From: an uncultured Saprospiraceae bacterium
GTDB taxonomy: Bacteria > Bacteroidota > Bacteroidia > Chitinophagales > Saprospiraceae
Direction of reading: 5' to 3'
NCBI GenBank assembly: GCA_938028705.1
Contig: CALIZI010000082.1
Coordinates: 1-64,000 of the forward strand
Length of the DNA stretch: 64,000 nt
In this document: positions 9,268 to 17,340 of the stretch, in pieces
How positions within the stretch are numbered: position 1 is the stretch's first letter
Layout: each line of letters begins with the position of its first letter
The notes under the pieces: generated by a model
What the model was told of the DNA's origin: nothing
The model's input: the letters and a program-made list of their open reading frames with translations, nothing else
Database searches by the model: none
Program-made: the position numbers and the translations under genes

Positions 9268-9430
9268 CTATTCAATTATCGCTTATTCAATGAGTTAAGA
9301 CAAATTTTTAATCTCCCCCATACCGACAACTTTAGCTGTTGCGGGAAATGCTAAGTCACTTGACGGCTAAAGTCGTCAGTACAGTATCATTTCAAGGTAA
9401 AATTAAAAATTTGTCCTGCACCCTATTTAA

Positions 9431-9638
9431 CTTGACAATGTCATGTTTTAAAAATAGAAATATGTTTGTGTTTAACATAGGATATTTTTTCCGAATTTGG
9501 TCTAAAACTCGTCAGACATTTAAATATTGCTAGAAAAATATGACATCATCAGTGAATTTTGAAAATGTCAGACGAGTTTTAGACCAAATTCAAGAGTAAA
9601 ATATCAAATGTATAAAATAAAAATATAATATTATCAAG
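9431..9638 (+). mobile_element. palindromic MITE-like family I, copy A
   Basis: A 208-bp element beginning cttgacaatgtcatg and ending attatcaag. Inner inverted arms start aatttggtctaaaactcgtc (9494) and end gacgagttttagaccaaatt. The 4-bp repeat ttaa is present on both borders. The arms carry a T/A pair where copies B and C have G/C, a paired change. It sits between the OsmC-like gene and metZ, inside the SAM-controlled unit, and is in the same orientation as copy B. No ORF. Confidence 0.85.
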
Positions 9639-9691
9639 TTAATAAAAATATTTAACAATGCAGTAATATGACAATGAAGCAATCAAACAAT

Positions 9692-10852
9692 ATGATGAAA
9701 TTTGAAACCAAGGCGATACGCCTACAAATGCCAATGACTTGTCAGCGCGAGCATTCCACACCTTTATATAACACATCAAGTTATAGGTTTGAGAATGCCG
9801 AGCAGATGCGGGCGGCATTTGCGGGTGAGGTGGACGCTAATATTTACAGTCGATATACCAACCCAAGTGTAAGGGAATTTGAGGAAAAAATTGCTGCTTT
9901 GGAAGACTGCGAAGATGCTTTTGCAACGGCTTCGGGCATGGCGGCGGTCTTTACAAGTTTTGCGTCAACACTGGTGGCGGGAGACCATATTTTAGCGTCC
10001 AATGCACTTTTTGGGTCGAGTTATCAGGTGGTGACCAATACACTCCCTAAGTGGAATATTGAAACTACATTAGTTGATCCGACACAGCCCGAAACATGGG
10101 CGCAACACGTCCGTCCGAATACAAAAATGTTTTTTCTCGAAACCCCCACCAATCCCGGATTACAGATTATTGACTTGGCAGTGGCGGGGCGTTTTGCGAC
10201 AGCGCACGACCTTATTTTGAATGTTGACAATTGCTTTGCTACACCGTATTTGCAAAATCCTGGGGCTTTTGGCGCACACATTATTACGCACTCTGCCACC
10301 AAGTTTATTGATGGGCAGGGTAGGGTAGTGGGCGGTGCAGTAGCCGGACAACAAAAGTATGTGGATGCTGCCCGTCAGTTTGTGCGGCGTACAGGTGCGA
10401 GCATGGCTCCCTTCAATGCTTGGGTACTCTCCAAAAGCCTTGAAACACTGGGACTTAGGATGGATAGGCATTGTTCTAATGCACTGGCTTTAGCGCAGTT
10501 TTTGGAAGGTCACGAGGCGGTTAATTGGGTGCGCTATCCTTTTTTGGACTCGCATCCGCAAGCAGAGATTGCACGTCGGCAAATGCAGCAAGGAGGTGGC
10601 ATCGTAACCTTTGAACTCAAGGGTGGACTGGAACAAGGCAGACAGTTTTTAGACCACCTCAATATGCTTTCACTTAGTGCCAACTTGGGCGATGCACGTT
10701 CCATAGCCACGCATCCTGCTTCTACGACACATTCAAAATTGCAACCCGAAGCCCGTGCCGAAATGGGTATCTCCGATGGCTTAATCCGCATCTCTACGGG
10801 CTTGGAACATATTGACGATATTATTTATGATATTGAACAGGCGATTGATTGA
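9692..10852 (+). CDS. metZ: O-succinylhomoserine sulfhydrylase
   Basis: A PLP-dependent enzyme of the Cys/Met metabolism family, about 386 residues from the ATGATG at 9692 (MMKFETKAIRL…); an ATG at 9668 is in frame but lies in low-complexity DNA. Visible motifs: YSRYTNPSVREFEEKIAALE, ASGMAAVF (cofactor phosphate loop), ETPTNPGLQI, DNCFATPYLQNP, and the Schiff-base lysine in HSATKFIDGQGRVVGG. The DGQGR context is typical of MetZ, which makes homocysteine directly from an acylated homoserine and sulfide. With metX downstream, the acyl donor may be O-acetylhomoserine, so the exact substrate is open. Confidence 0.9.
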   Translation: MMKFETKAIRLQMPMTCQREHSTPLYNTSSYRFENAEQMRAAFAGEVDANIYSRYTNPSVREFEEKIAALEDCEDAFATASGMAAVFTSFASTLVAGDHILASNALFGSSYQVVTNTLPKWNIETTLVDPTQPETWAQHVRPNTKMFFLETPTNPGLQIIDLAVAGRFATAHDLILNVDNCFATPYLQNPGAFGAHIITHSATKFIDGQGRVVGGAVAGQQKYVDAARQFVRRTGASMAPFNAWVLSKSLETLGLRMDRHCSNALALAQFLEGHEAVNWVRYPFLDSHPQAEIARRQMQQGGGIVTFELKGGLEQGRQFLDHLNMLSLSANLGDARSIATHPASTTHSKLQPEARAEMGISDGLIRISTGLEHIDDIIYDIEQAID

Positions 10853-10853
10853 A

Positions 10854-11012
10854 TGATTGTGAGATTGCATGATTGTAATTATTTTGCAATATTTTTTGTA
10901 TTAAAAATGAATTTTTTATAAATATTATTTATTTTAAAATAATAAAAATAACTTTGTTTCAACGGAATTAGTTAAAAATGCAATCATACAATTTTACAAT
11001 CCCACAATCATT
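10854..11012. repeat. mirrored word array between metZ and metX
   Basis: Left words (gaatgattgtgagattgcatgattg) are the approximate reverse complement of right words (caatcatacaattttacaatcccacaatcatt), with an AT-rich centre. The transcript could fold into a long imperfect hairpin between the two methionine genes. Confidence 0.55.
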
Positions 11013-11018
11013 AAAAAG

Positions 11019-12053
11019 ATGAAAAATTACAAACATACACAACCCTTCAAACTCGAATTGGGCAGAGAATTGGCGGAGTTGAATATTGCCTATCACACTT
11101 ACGGTGAATATGCGCCTGGGCGCAAAGTCGTCTGGGTGTGTCATGCGTTGACGGCAAGTTCGGATGTCTTTGCGTGGTGGAAGGGATTGTTTGGCGAGAT
11201 TGATTTTTTTAATCCTAAAGATTATTTTATTGTTTGCCCGAATATACTGGGTTCGCCTTATGGAACCACCGCTCCTACAAGCACGAATCCGACTACGGGC
11301 GAACCGTATTACCACGATTTTCCTACCTTTACGATACGCGATATGATGCAGGCGCATGAGTTGTTGAGACAGCATTTGGGCATTGAAAAAATAGATATTG
11401 GTGTAGGTGGTTCTATGGGTGCGGGGCAGTTGTTGGAGTGGTCGTACAGCTACCCTGATGTGTTGGAAAAACTGGTGCTGATTGCTTACACCGCCAAAGA
11501 ATCGGCTTGGGCAATCGGCATACATACCGCACAGCGTATGGCGATTGAAGCCGACCCGACCTGGCAAGACCGCCGCCCCGATGCCGGACAAAAAGGACTT
11601 ACCGCTGCTCGTGCTATGGCGATGAATCTGTACCGTACTTTCGATTGTTTTGAAATCCAACAAACTGACAACGACGACAGGACAAACGGCTTTAGCATGG
11701 ACGGCTACCTGCGTTATCAAGGTCAAAAACTCGTGGAGAGATTTGATGTGCATAGCTATTACGCCTTGATGAATGCTTTGGATACGCATCACATTGGCAG
11801 AGGACGTGGCGGATGTGAACGGGTATTATCGGAAATAAAGACAGCTTGCTTATTGGTGGGTATTCGCTCTGATGTCTTGTATCCGATTCAGGAACAACAA
11901 TTTATGGCTGAACATTTACCGAATGTGAGCTATCACGAAATTGACTCCTTGTACGGACACGATGGCTTCCTCACCGAAGGAGAACAACTGACAGGATTGA
12001 TTCGTGCGTTTTTGGCGGAAGGTGAGAAGAGAGAGGAAAGACCATGCCGATAA
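11019..12053 (+). CDS. metX: homoserine O-acetyltransferase
   Basis: A 344-residue alpha/beta-hydrolase-fold acyltransferase. The nucleophile serine is Ser 132 in GVGGSMGAGQLLEWSY, the acid is the Asp in VGIRSDVLYP (about 290), and the base is the His in YGHDGFLTE (about 320). Other family marks are CHALTASSDVFAWW and NILGSPYGTTAPTSTNP (substrate loop). It activates homoserine with acetyl-CoA as the first committed step of methionine synthesis. The usual SMGGMQ is replaced by SMGAGQ. It follows metZ by 166 bp and is probably cotranscribed from the riboswitch promoter. Confidence 0.92.
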   Translation: MKNYKHTQPFKLELGRELAELNIAYHTYGEYAPGRKVVWVCHALTASSDVFAWWKGLFGEIDFFNPKDYFIVCPNILGSPYGTTAPTSTNPTTGEPYYHDFPTFTIRDMMQAHELLRQHLGIEKIDIGVGGSMGAGQLLEWSYSYPDVLEKLVLIAYTAKESAWAIGIHTAQRMAIEADPTWQDRRPDAGQKGLTAARAMAMNLYRTFDCFEIQQTDNDDRTNGFSMDGYLRYQGQKLVERFDVHSYYALMNALDTHHIGRGRGGCERVLSEIKTACLLVGIRSDVLYPIQEQQFMAEHLPNVSYHEIDSLYGHDGFLTEGEQLTGLIRAFLAEGEKREERPCR

Positions 12054-12211
12054 CTATCGGTATTGAGCGAAGAAAAATACTTTGTTTTACATAATTAAAA
12101 ATCACTAATTTAATAAATGGAATTTATTTTTATTCAAAAAAGTATTTTCCATTAAAAATTTTGTGAGAAATTATAAAATATTGCTTTAATTTGCCCTGTA
12201 ATTCTAATGAT

Positions 12212-12430
12212 ATGAATAAAGCTACTTTATCTTTATTGTTACTCCTATCTGCTAATGTGTTGTTGGCACAAGGAAGCGAGAGCGATTTTTTCCGAAGCAT
12301 CGGTAAAATATATGTTGTGGTGGCTATCATTGTAGCTACATTCATTGGTATTATTCTATTCCTGATTTATATGGAGAGAAAGGTCAGCAGATTGGAACGC
12401 GAATTAAAAGACGAGCAAAGGGGGAGTTGA
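12212..12430 (+). CDS. CcmD-like small membrane protein
   Basis: A 72-residue protein starting at ATG 12212; an upstream TTG is a poorer start. It has a cleavable-looking leader (LSLLLLLSANVLLAQ), then FFRSIGKIYVVVAIIVATFIGIILFLIYMERKVSRLERELKDE: one transmembrane helix followed by a charged helix. Bacteroidota proteins of this shape are annotated as CcmD family, the small subunit beside heme exporter CcmC in cytochrome c maturation. No ccmABC or ccsA gene is present in the window, so the partner genes are elsewhere or the label is too specific. Confidence 0.7.
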   Translation: MNKATLSLLLLLSANVLLAQGSESDFFRSIGKIYVVVAIIVATFIGIILFLIYMERKVSRLERELKDEQRGS

Positions 12431-12756
12431 TTGGTTAATTAGTTGAACAGATAATTAAATTAACTTGATGATATATTTTTTAATGTGAAAATAGTTTATA
12501 ATTTATTTATTATAAAAACAATAAAAATATAAATTTTTATTTTGTATTAAAATTATGATTTTACTGAAATGAGGGCATTTTTAAATTATTTTATAATAAA
12601 AAATATTTATAAATAAATAATTATTAATAACAAATAAATTATAATTTTAATTAATTTAAAAACGGCTATATTTCAGTACGACCAATTATCTAATTACCCG
12701 TTCACCTGATTAACTAATCAACCAATTTACTAATTTACTAATCAACTAATCAACAG
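12431..12756. repeat. mirrored word array around an AT-rich core
   Basis: Left words (ttgattggttaattagttgaac) mirror the right words (gttcacctgattaactaatcaac and repeats of ctaatcaac up to the next start codon). The 200-bp centre is nearly pure A/T. No gene is seen. The right arm supplies the leader of the glutamate dehydrogenase mRNA. Confidence 0.55.
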
Positions 12757-14175
12757 ATGTCTAATAAACATTATAGTTTTATTGAAGGTGTAGAAAAATA
12801 TTTCGATAAAGCTGCTGAGGCAACCAGTCTTCCTGATGGCTTACTGGCTCAAATCAAAGCATGTAATTCTATTTACAAAATGCAATTTCCGGTAAAAATC
12901 GGAAAAGAATATCAAGTGATTGAAGCCTATCGGGTGCAGCACAGCCAGCACCGTCAGCCGACCAAAGGCGGTATCCGATATGCGCCCAATGTCAATCAGG
13001 ATGAAGTCATGGCTTTGGCTTCATTGATGAGTTTCAAATGTGCTATTGTCGATGTACCTTTCGGTGGTGCAAAGGGTGGTGTAAAAATTGACCCGCGTGC
13101 TTATACCACAGCACAATTGCAAAAAATTACGCGCCGTTATGCAACCGAGTTGGTGCGTAAAAATTTCATTGGTCCCGGCATTGATGTGCCTGCGCCTGAT
13201 TATGGTACGGGTCCGCGCGAAATGGCTTGGATACTCGATACTTACCTTGCTTTTGGTAAAGGCGAAATTGATGCCGTAGGCTGTGTGACGGGCAAACCCG
13301 TAAAACTCAATGGCATACGCGGACGTACAGAGGCAACCGGACGCGGTGTATTTTATGCACTCAAAGAAGCTATGAGTATCAAAGAAGATATGAATGAGCT
13401 TGGACTTGAACCCGGTACGGAAGGCAAAACGATGGTCATACAAGGTATGGGCAATGTGGGGTCTTATACCGGTACGATTTCGCAGGAAGAAGGCGGCTTC
13501 AAAATCATCGGTGTCTCGGAATATGAAGGTGCGATTTATAGTAAAGACGGTATTGATGTGGCGAAATTGCTCAAGCATCGTAAAAAAACAGGGTCTATTT
13601 TAGACTTTCCGGGTACCAAAAATCTCGAGACCCGCGAGGCAGCACTCGAACTCGAATGCGATGTCCTCGTACCCGCAGCATTGGAGCATCAGATACATGG
13701 CGGTAATGCCAAAAATATCAAAGCAAAAATAATCGCGGAAGCTGCCAACGGACCGGTAACGCCTGATGCAGAAGAAATTTTGCTCAAAAAAGGCGTTATG
13801 ATTATTCCTGATATGTATATCAATGCAGGTGGTGTGACGGTGTCTTATTTTGAATGGCTCAAAAACCTTTCTCACATGCGTTTCGGGCGTATGGAAAAAC
13901 GTTTTGACCAACAGACTTACGAAAACATCGTTGGTTTGGTGGAAAAAACAACGGGTCAGAAAGTAGGTGGAAAAGAACGTGCTATGATTACGAGAGGAGC
14001 AGATGAAATTGACCTTGTGCGCTCAGGCTTGCAGGAAACCATGATTACAGCCTATCATGGTATCCGCGATATTTTGAAAAGGAATAAAAAAGTAGATGAC
14101 CTGAGAAGTGCCGCTTTTGTCAATTCGATTGAAAAGATTGGCAGCGATTATATTTCATTGGGTATTTTCCCTTGA
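12757..14175 (+). CDS. gdhA: Glu/Leu/Phe/Val family glutamate dehydrogenase
   Basis: A 472-residue hexameric-type amino-acid dehydrogenase. Motifs: PTKGGIRYAPNVNQDEVMALA (substrate lysine), VPFGGAKGGVKIDP (catalytic lysine region), GPGIDVPAPDYGTGPREMAWI, and the NAD(P)-binding fingerprint VIQGMGNVGSYTG (about 230-243). It interconverts glutamate and 2-oxoglutarate plus ammonia. The length is larger than the ~420 of many bacterial GDHs, consistent with the clade that also contains archaeal enzymes. An Lrp-type regulator follows 244 bp downstream and may respond to amino acids made or used here; that link is inference. Confidence 0.9.
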   Translation: MSNKHYSFIEGVEKYFDKAAEATSLPDGLLAQIKACNSIYKMQFPVKIGKEYQVIEAYRVQHSQHRQPTKGGIRYAPNVNQDEVMALASLMSFKCAIVDVPFGGAKGGVKIDPRAYTTAQLQKITRRYATELVRKNFIGPGIDVPAPDYGTGPREMAWILDTYLAFGKGEIDAVGCVTGKPVKLNGIRGRTEATGRGVFYALKEAMSIKEDMNELGLEPGTEGKTMVIQGMGNVGSYTGTISQEEGGFKIIGVSEYEGAIYSKDGIDVAKLLKHRKKTGSILDFPGTKNLETREAALELECDVLVPAALEHQIHGGNAKNIKAKIIAEAANGPVTPDAEEILLKKGVMIIPDMYINAGGVTVSYFEWLKNLSHMRFGRMEKRFDQQTYENIVGLVEKTTGQKVGGKERAMITRGADEIDLVRSGLQETMITAYHGIRDILKRNKKVDDLRSAAFVNSIEKIGSDYISLGIFP

Positions 14176-14187
14176 TTTTATATATGT

Positions 14188-14270
14188 GTAATTCGTTGAT
14201 TTGTAATTCATTTTATAATCAGTTTGAAATAAACAAACGGATAATGAGTTACGAATCAACGAATAAAAAT
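14188..14270. repeat. inverted repeat downstream of gdhA
   Basis: Words gtaattcgttgatttgtaattcatt and aatgagttacgaatcaacgaat are approximate reverse complements separated by about 35 bases. A possible 3' hairpin for gdhA; no T tract follows. Confidence 0.5.
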
Positions 14271-14341
14271 CCAAACTAAGCCCAAAATTAAGCGGCAAAC
14301 AGAATGTTCTTTTAAAAAATGAAGATTTATCACCAATTTGT

Positions 14342-14372
14342 TTGTTTAAGACAAAGAGACTTAGTAATTTTG
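14342..14372 (+). promoter_or_regulatory. probable promoter of the Lrp-type gene
   Basis: TTG (14342-14344), 20 bases, then TAATTTTG (14365-14372), close to the Bacteroidota TTG-N19-21-TAnnTTTG consensus, 48 bp ahead of the start codon. Confidence 0.55.
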
Positions 14373-14419
14373 TATGTTTTTACATTGAATATTAAGAATA
14401 AAACAGAACATTTACTAAT

Positions 14420-14899
14420 ATGTCAAACAAATTAGATAAAATAGATCTCCAAATTCTACAAATTTTACAAGACAATAGTAAAATTACTAACCTTGATTTG
14501 TCCAAGAAAATTGGACTTTCTCCCGCACCTACACTCGAAAGGGTCAAAAAATTGGAACAAAGCGGCATCGTACAAAGCTATCATGCCCTTGTGGATCCTC
14601 AATCCATAGGCTTAAATGTCAAAACCTTTGTCTTGGTCTCATTGGCATGGCAAAAAGAAAATGCGCTCAACAACTTCATGGATAAAATCAAAGCCATCAA
14701 TGAGATAGTCGAATGCTACATCATTACAGGTGAAGCTGATTTTTTAATTAAAATTATCTGCAAAGATATTCCTACCTACGAGCAACTATTGTTCAAAACC
14801 CTTTCTCAAATCGAAGAAATTGAGCGACTCAAAACCCTGATGACACTTTCTACCGTTAAGGATACAAAAATACTACCTTTCGAGTATCAAATGGATTGA
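14420..14899 (+). CDS. Lrp/AsnC family transcriptional regulator
   Basis: A 159-residue regulator. An N-terminal winged helix-turn-helix (LDKIDLQILQILQDNSKITN … LSKKIGLSPAPTLERVKKLE, residues 4-45) is followed by the RAM ligand-binding domain (about 65-145) with the conserved GEADFLIKIICKD segment. The family binds DNA as dimers or octamers and senses amino acids. Placement after glutamate dehydrogenase suggests nitrogen or amino-acid control. Confidence 0.92.
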   Translation: MSNKLDKIDLQILQILQDNSKITNLDLSKKIGLSPAPTLERVKKLEQSGIVQSYHALVDPQSIGLNVKTFVLVSLAWQKENALNNFMDKIKAINEIVECYIITGEADFLIKIICKDIPTYEQLLFKTLSQIEEIERLKTLMTLSTVKDTKILPFEYQMD

Positions 14900-14977
14900 T
14901 AGTTCATGGTTGATAGTTCATAGTTCATAGACAAGATGCAGGAAATTCTATGAACTATGAACCATGAACCATGAACT
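14899..14977. terminator. bidirectional hairpin between convergent genes
   Basis: Left arm repeats 'tagttcatggttgatagttcatag' and right arm 'ctatgaactatgaaccatgaac' are near-perfect complements around an 18-nt loop. It starts at the last base of the Lrp-type gene and ends next to the FKBP stop, so it may terminate both transcripts. There is no clear T tract. Confidence 0.5.
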
Positions 14978-14978
14978 G

Positions 14979-15701
14979 TCATTCAATCGCCAACAATTCA
15001 ATATCAAAAATCAGCGTAGAATTAGGACTGATTTTTCCCGGACCGCGATTGCCATAAGCAAGTTTGGCGGGAATAAATACACGCCATATTGAACCTGTGG
15101 GCATCAACTGTAGGACTTCCTGCCAACCTTTAATCACACCCATGACAGGGAAATCAATTGACTCTCCTCGCTCTATCGAACTGTCGAATACCGTACCGTC
15201 AATGAGTGTACCATGATAATGTACCCTCACCCTGTCGGAAGAAGTCGGAATATCGCCATCTCCCCCCTCCATAATCTTATATTGCAAGCCGCTTGCCGTC
15301 ACTTTGACACCCGGCTTCTCAGCATTTTCTTCCAGAAATTTTTGTCCTTCCTCAAGGTTTTTTAAGCCTATCAAAGCCTTTTGTTCTTTGCGATAATCTG
15401 ATGCAATTTGCCCGGCTGTCTGCGGTTCGAGCGCAAAGTCTCTTTCTTTAAAAACATCTTCAATAGCTTGGGCAATAGCCGCCGGATCGAGTTGGTTCAA
15501 ACCCTCTTTTTTCATATCCAAACCCAGCATCAAACCAATGGCATAAGCCGTAGTGTCCATTTTTTGCGGCACAACGGTTTTGATGACTTTTTCCGTCTTG
15601 GCTTTCGCTTTTTTACTGCGCTTTTTCTTCTTTTGGGCGGTAGCCTGACCGACTACACAGAAACTTAACATAAAAATTAATATTAAACTCTTGGAACTCA
15701 T
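14979..15701 (-). CDS. secreted FKBP-type peptidyl-prolyl isomerase
   Basis: A 240-residue protein read from ATG 15701 (MSSKSLILIFMLSF…, a signal peptide ending …ATAQ); an upstream in-frame ATG at 15740 would precede the signal peptide and is less likely. A Lys-rich linker is followed by an FKBP_N-like dimerisation helix domain (about 55-130) and the FKBP fold (about 145-240), with YKIMEGGDGDIP, VRVHYHGTLIDGTVFDSS, FPVMGVIKGWQEVLQLMP and IPAKLAYGNRGPGKISPNSTL. This is the Mip/FkpA architecture, a periplasmic proline isomerase and chaperone. Confidence 0.9.
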   Translation of the reverse strand: MSSKSLILIFMLSFCVVGQATAQKKKKRSKKAKAKTEKVIKTVVPQKMDTTAYAIGLMLGLDMKKEGLNQLDPAAIAQAIEDVFKERDFALEPQTAGQIASDYRKEQKALIGLKNLEEGQKFLEENAEKPGVKVTASGLQYKIMEGGDGDIPTSSDRVRVHYHGTLIDGTVFDSSIERGESIDFPVMGVIKGWQEVLQLMPTGSIWRVFIPAKLAYGNRGPGKISPNSTLIFDIELLAIE

Positions 15702-15775
15702 TTTTAAAATAATTTGTTTTATAAATATAAAACGGAGCAAGTCCGTTTATTGAATGTGTAAAATATACACGATAA

Positions 15776-15988
15776 CTTGACAATATCATGTTTTAAAAAT
15801 AAAAATATGTTTATGCTTAACATGGGATATTTTTTCCGAATTTGGGCTAAAACTCGTCAGACATTTAAATATTGCTAGAAAAATATGACATCATCGGTAA
15901 ATTTTGAAAATGTCTGACGAGTTTTAGCCCAAATTCAAGAGCAAAATGCCAAATATATTAAATAAAAATATAACATGACATTGTCAAG
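15776..15988 (+). mobile_element. palindromic MITE-like family I, copy B
   Basis: A 213-bp element from cttgacaatatcatg to catgacattgtcaag. Inner arms start aatttgggctaaaactcgtc and end gacgagttttagcccaaatt (28 bases each side, exact complements), with a 41-bp centre. The 4-bp repeat ataa borders both ends. It lies upstream of the FKBP gene. No ORF. The rest of 15702-16322 holds only low-complexity words. Confidence 0.88.
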
Positions 15989-16322
15989 ATAACAAGCAAA
16001 GATAAGATTAGCTGACAATATTCAAAGTCGCTTTGTTTTTTATAAAGAAATTTTAACGAATTTTATGTGCTGACACTCTGAAGTGCTAATATGTGTTATA
16101 ATTTATAATTATCGAAAACTTCAACACTCAATACCTCAACACTAAATAATTTCGTATCTTTAGCTTTTCACAAAATTATTATTCACACAAACAAATAATG
16201 AGTAACAGTATTTTATCATCTTTTCGCACCATAAAATTTAATTAATTAGTACATCAGCCTGATTAACCAATAACCTGATTACCTGATACACTAAACCAAG
16301 TGCGGAAGCAATACCATAAATC

Positions 16323-16793
16323 ATGCAGTGGCGAAGACTTAACGGTGAAAGAATTAAACTACCCATCTATGAGGCAGTAGAGCAAACCATTCAACGCGAA
16401 ACGGCGGCGGGTTACAAGCTCAAAGTCTGTATCGGTACAGATTCTCAGGTCTATGGCGATACCACAGATTTTGCAACGGTCATTGTTTTTTTGCGCGAAA
16501 AAAGAGGTGGTTTTATGTACATCCATACCTATAAAAGCACAATACCTATGAGCTTGCGTGAGCGACTTATACGTGAGGTAGGCAAATCGGTAGAGGTGGC
16601 ATACAGCCTGTGCGAACTTTTCGATAAATACGATATTGCAATGGAAGTACACGCTGACATCAATACCGATCCGCACTTCCAGTCCAATGTGGCACTCAAA
16701 GAAGCAATGGGCTACATCAGAAGTATGGGTTTTGTGTTCAAAGCCAAACCGGATGCTTTTGCGAGTTCGAGTTGTGCGGATAAGATTGTATAG
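16323..16793 (+). CDS. YkuK/DUF458 family, ribonuclease H-like protein
   Basis: A 156-residue protein of the YkuK (DUF458) family, which has a predicted RNase H-like fold. Acidic positions typical of the fold are visible: IGTDSQVYGD (Asp about 39), the Glu of SLRERLIREVG, and VHADINTDPHF (Asp about 110). The end PDAFASSSCADKIV is the usual C-terminal signature. Bacillus YkuK is associated with sporulation-era expression but has no proven role. Nuclease activity here is a fold-based inference. A terminator-like hairpin follows. Confidence 0.8.
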   Translation: MQWRRLNGERIKLPIYEAVEQTIQRETAAGYKLKVCIGTDSQVYGDTTDFATVIVFLREKRGGFMYIHTYKSTIPMSLRERLIREVGKSVEVAYSLCELFDKYDIAMEVHADINTDPHFQSNVALKEAMGYIRSMGFVFKAKPDAFASSSCADKIV

Positions 16794-16824
16794 AAATTAG
16801 ACTATATATAGTTTTACATACCAG

Positions 16825-16862
16825 ATGCCGGATTTCCCTTGTGGAGATTCGGTATTTTTTTT
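16825..16862 (+). terminator. Rho-independent terminator
   Basis: atgccggatttccc pairs with ggagattcggtat (several G-U pairs) and runs directly into eight T residues. It ends the YkuK-like transcript. Confidence 0.7.
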
Positions 16863-16867
16863 GTCGG

Positions 16868-16908
16868 GTTAGTACAGGCGGTTTCAACCGCCACGTGTAG
16901 TATGATTT
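16868..16908. repeat. half copy of repeat family IV
   Basis: gtacaggcggtttcaaccgccacgtg (written here as two overlapping parts, gtacaggcggtttc and caaccgccacgtg) forms a small hairpin. The same module occurs twice in opposite orientation at 29045-29212, with GGCGATT/AATCGCC stems instead of GGCGGTT/AACCGCC, a paired substitution. Confidence 0.5.
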
Positions 16909-16928
16909 TGACAAGTTTATCTGATTGG

Positions 16929-17134
16929 TTGACACTTTATACGATATTAATTTTATACAAAATATAGTAACCCGTTTGATAAACTTTTCAAGTTTGCTAA
17001 ACGTGGGCAGGGTACTGAAATTTATAATTAGCTAAAAAACAGTACTTTACTTATGTTTACTAAACTCTTTGAAGTTTAGTAAACGGGGTTTTTAAATATT
17101 TTTTTTATTTTAAAATGAAGTCAAAAAAAGTGTC
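16929..17134. repeat. repeat family II, copy 2
   Basis: Matches 8123-8343 over most of its length: the same ttgacactttatacgatatt left end, cccgtttgataaacttttca and tttgctaaacgtgg arms, gctaaaaa-cagta segment and aagtttagtaaacgg right arm, ending aaaaaagtgtc. It is about 15 bp shorter in the central hairpin. Confidence 0.75.
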
Positions 17135-17340
17135 TGTTACTTTTCTGCGAAATTTAAACATACCTTTTATTTTTTATGAAAAAGCCATGCTTACTGATTC
17201 ATCAATACATAAAATTTAGATACTTTTTTTGTAATTTGCCGCAAATTAAAAAACAAAGGACAATTGGTTGATGATTAAGATTGATTTTTGGGAATAGGGT
17301 AAGCAGAAGGACTAGTCAACTAATTACTAATCACTACATT

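Noticed and set aside
10968-11792. 274-codon open frame on the minus strand inside metX
   Set aside because: Antisense shadow of metX, which has all catalytic motifs.
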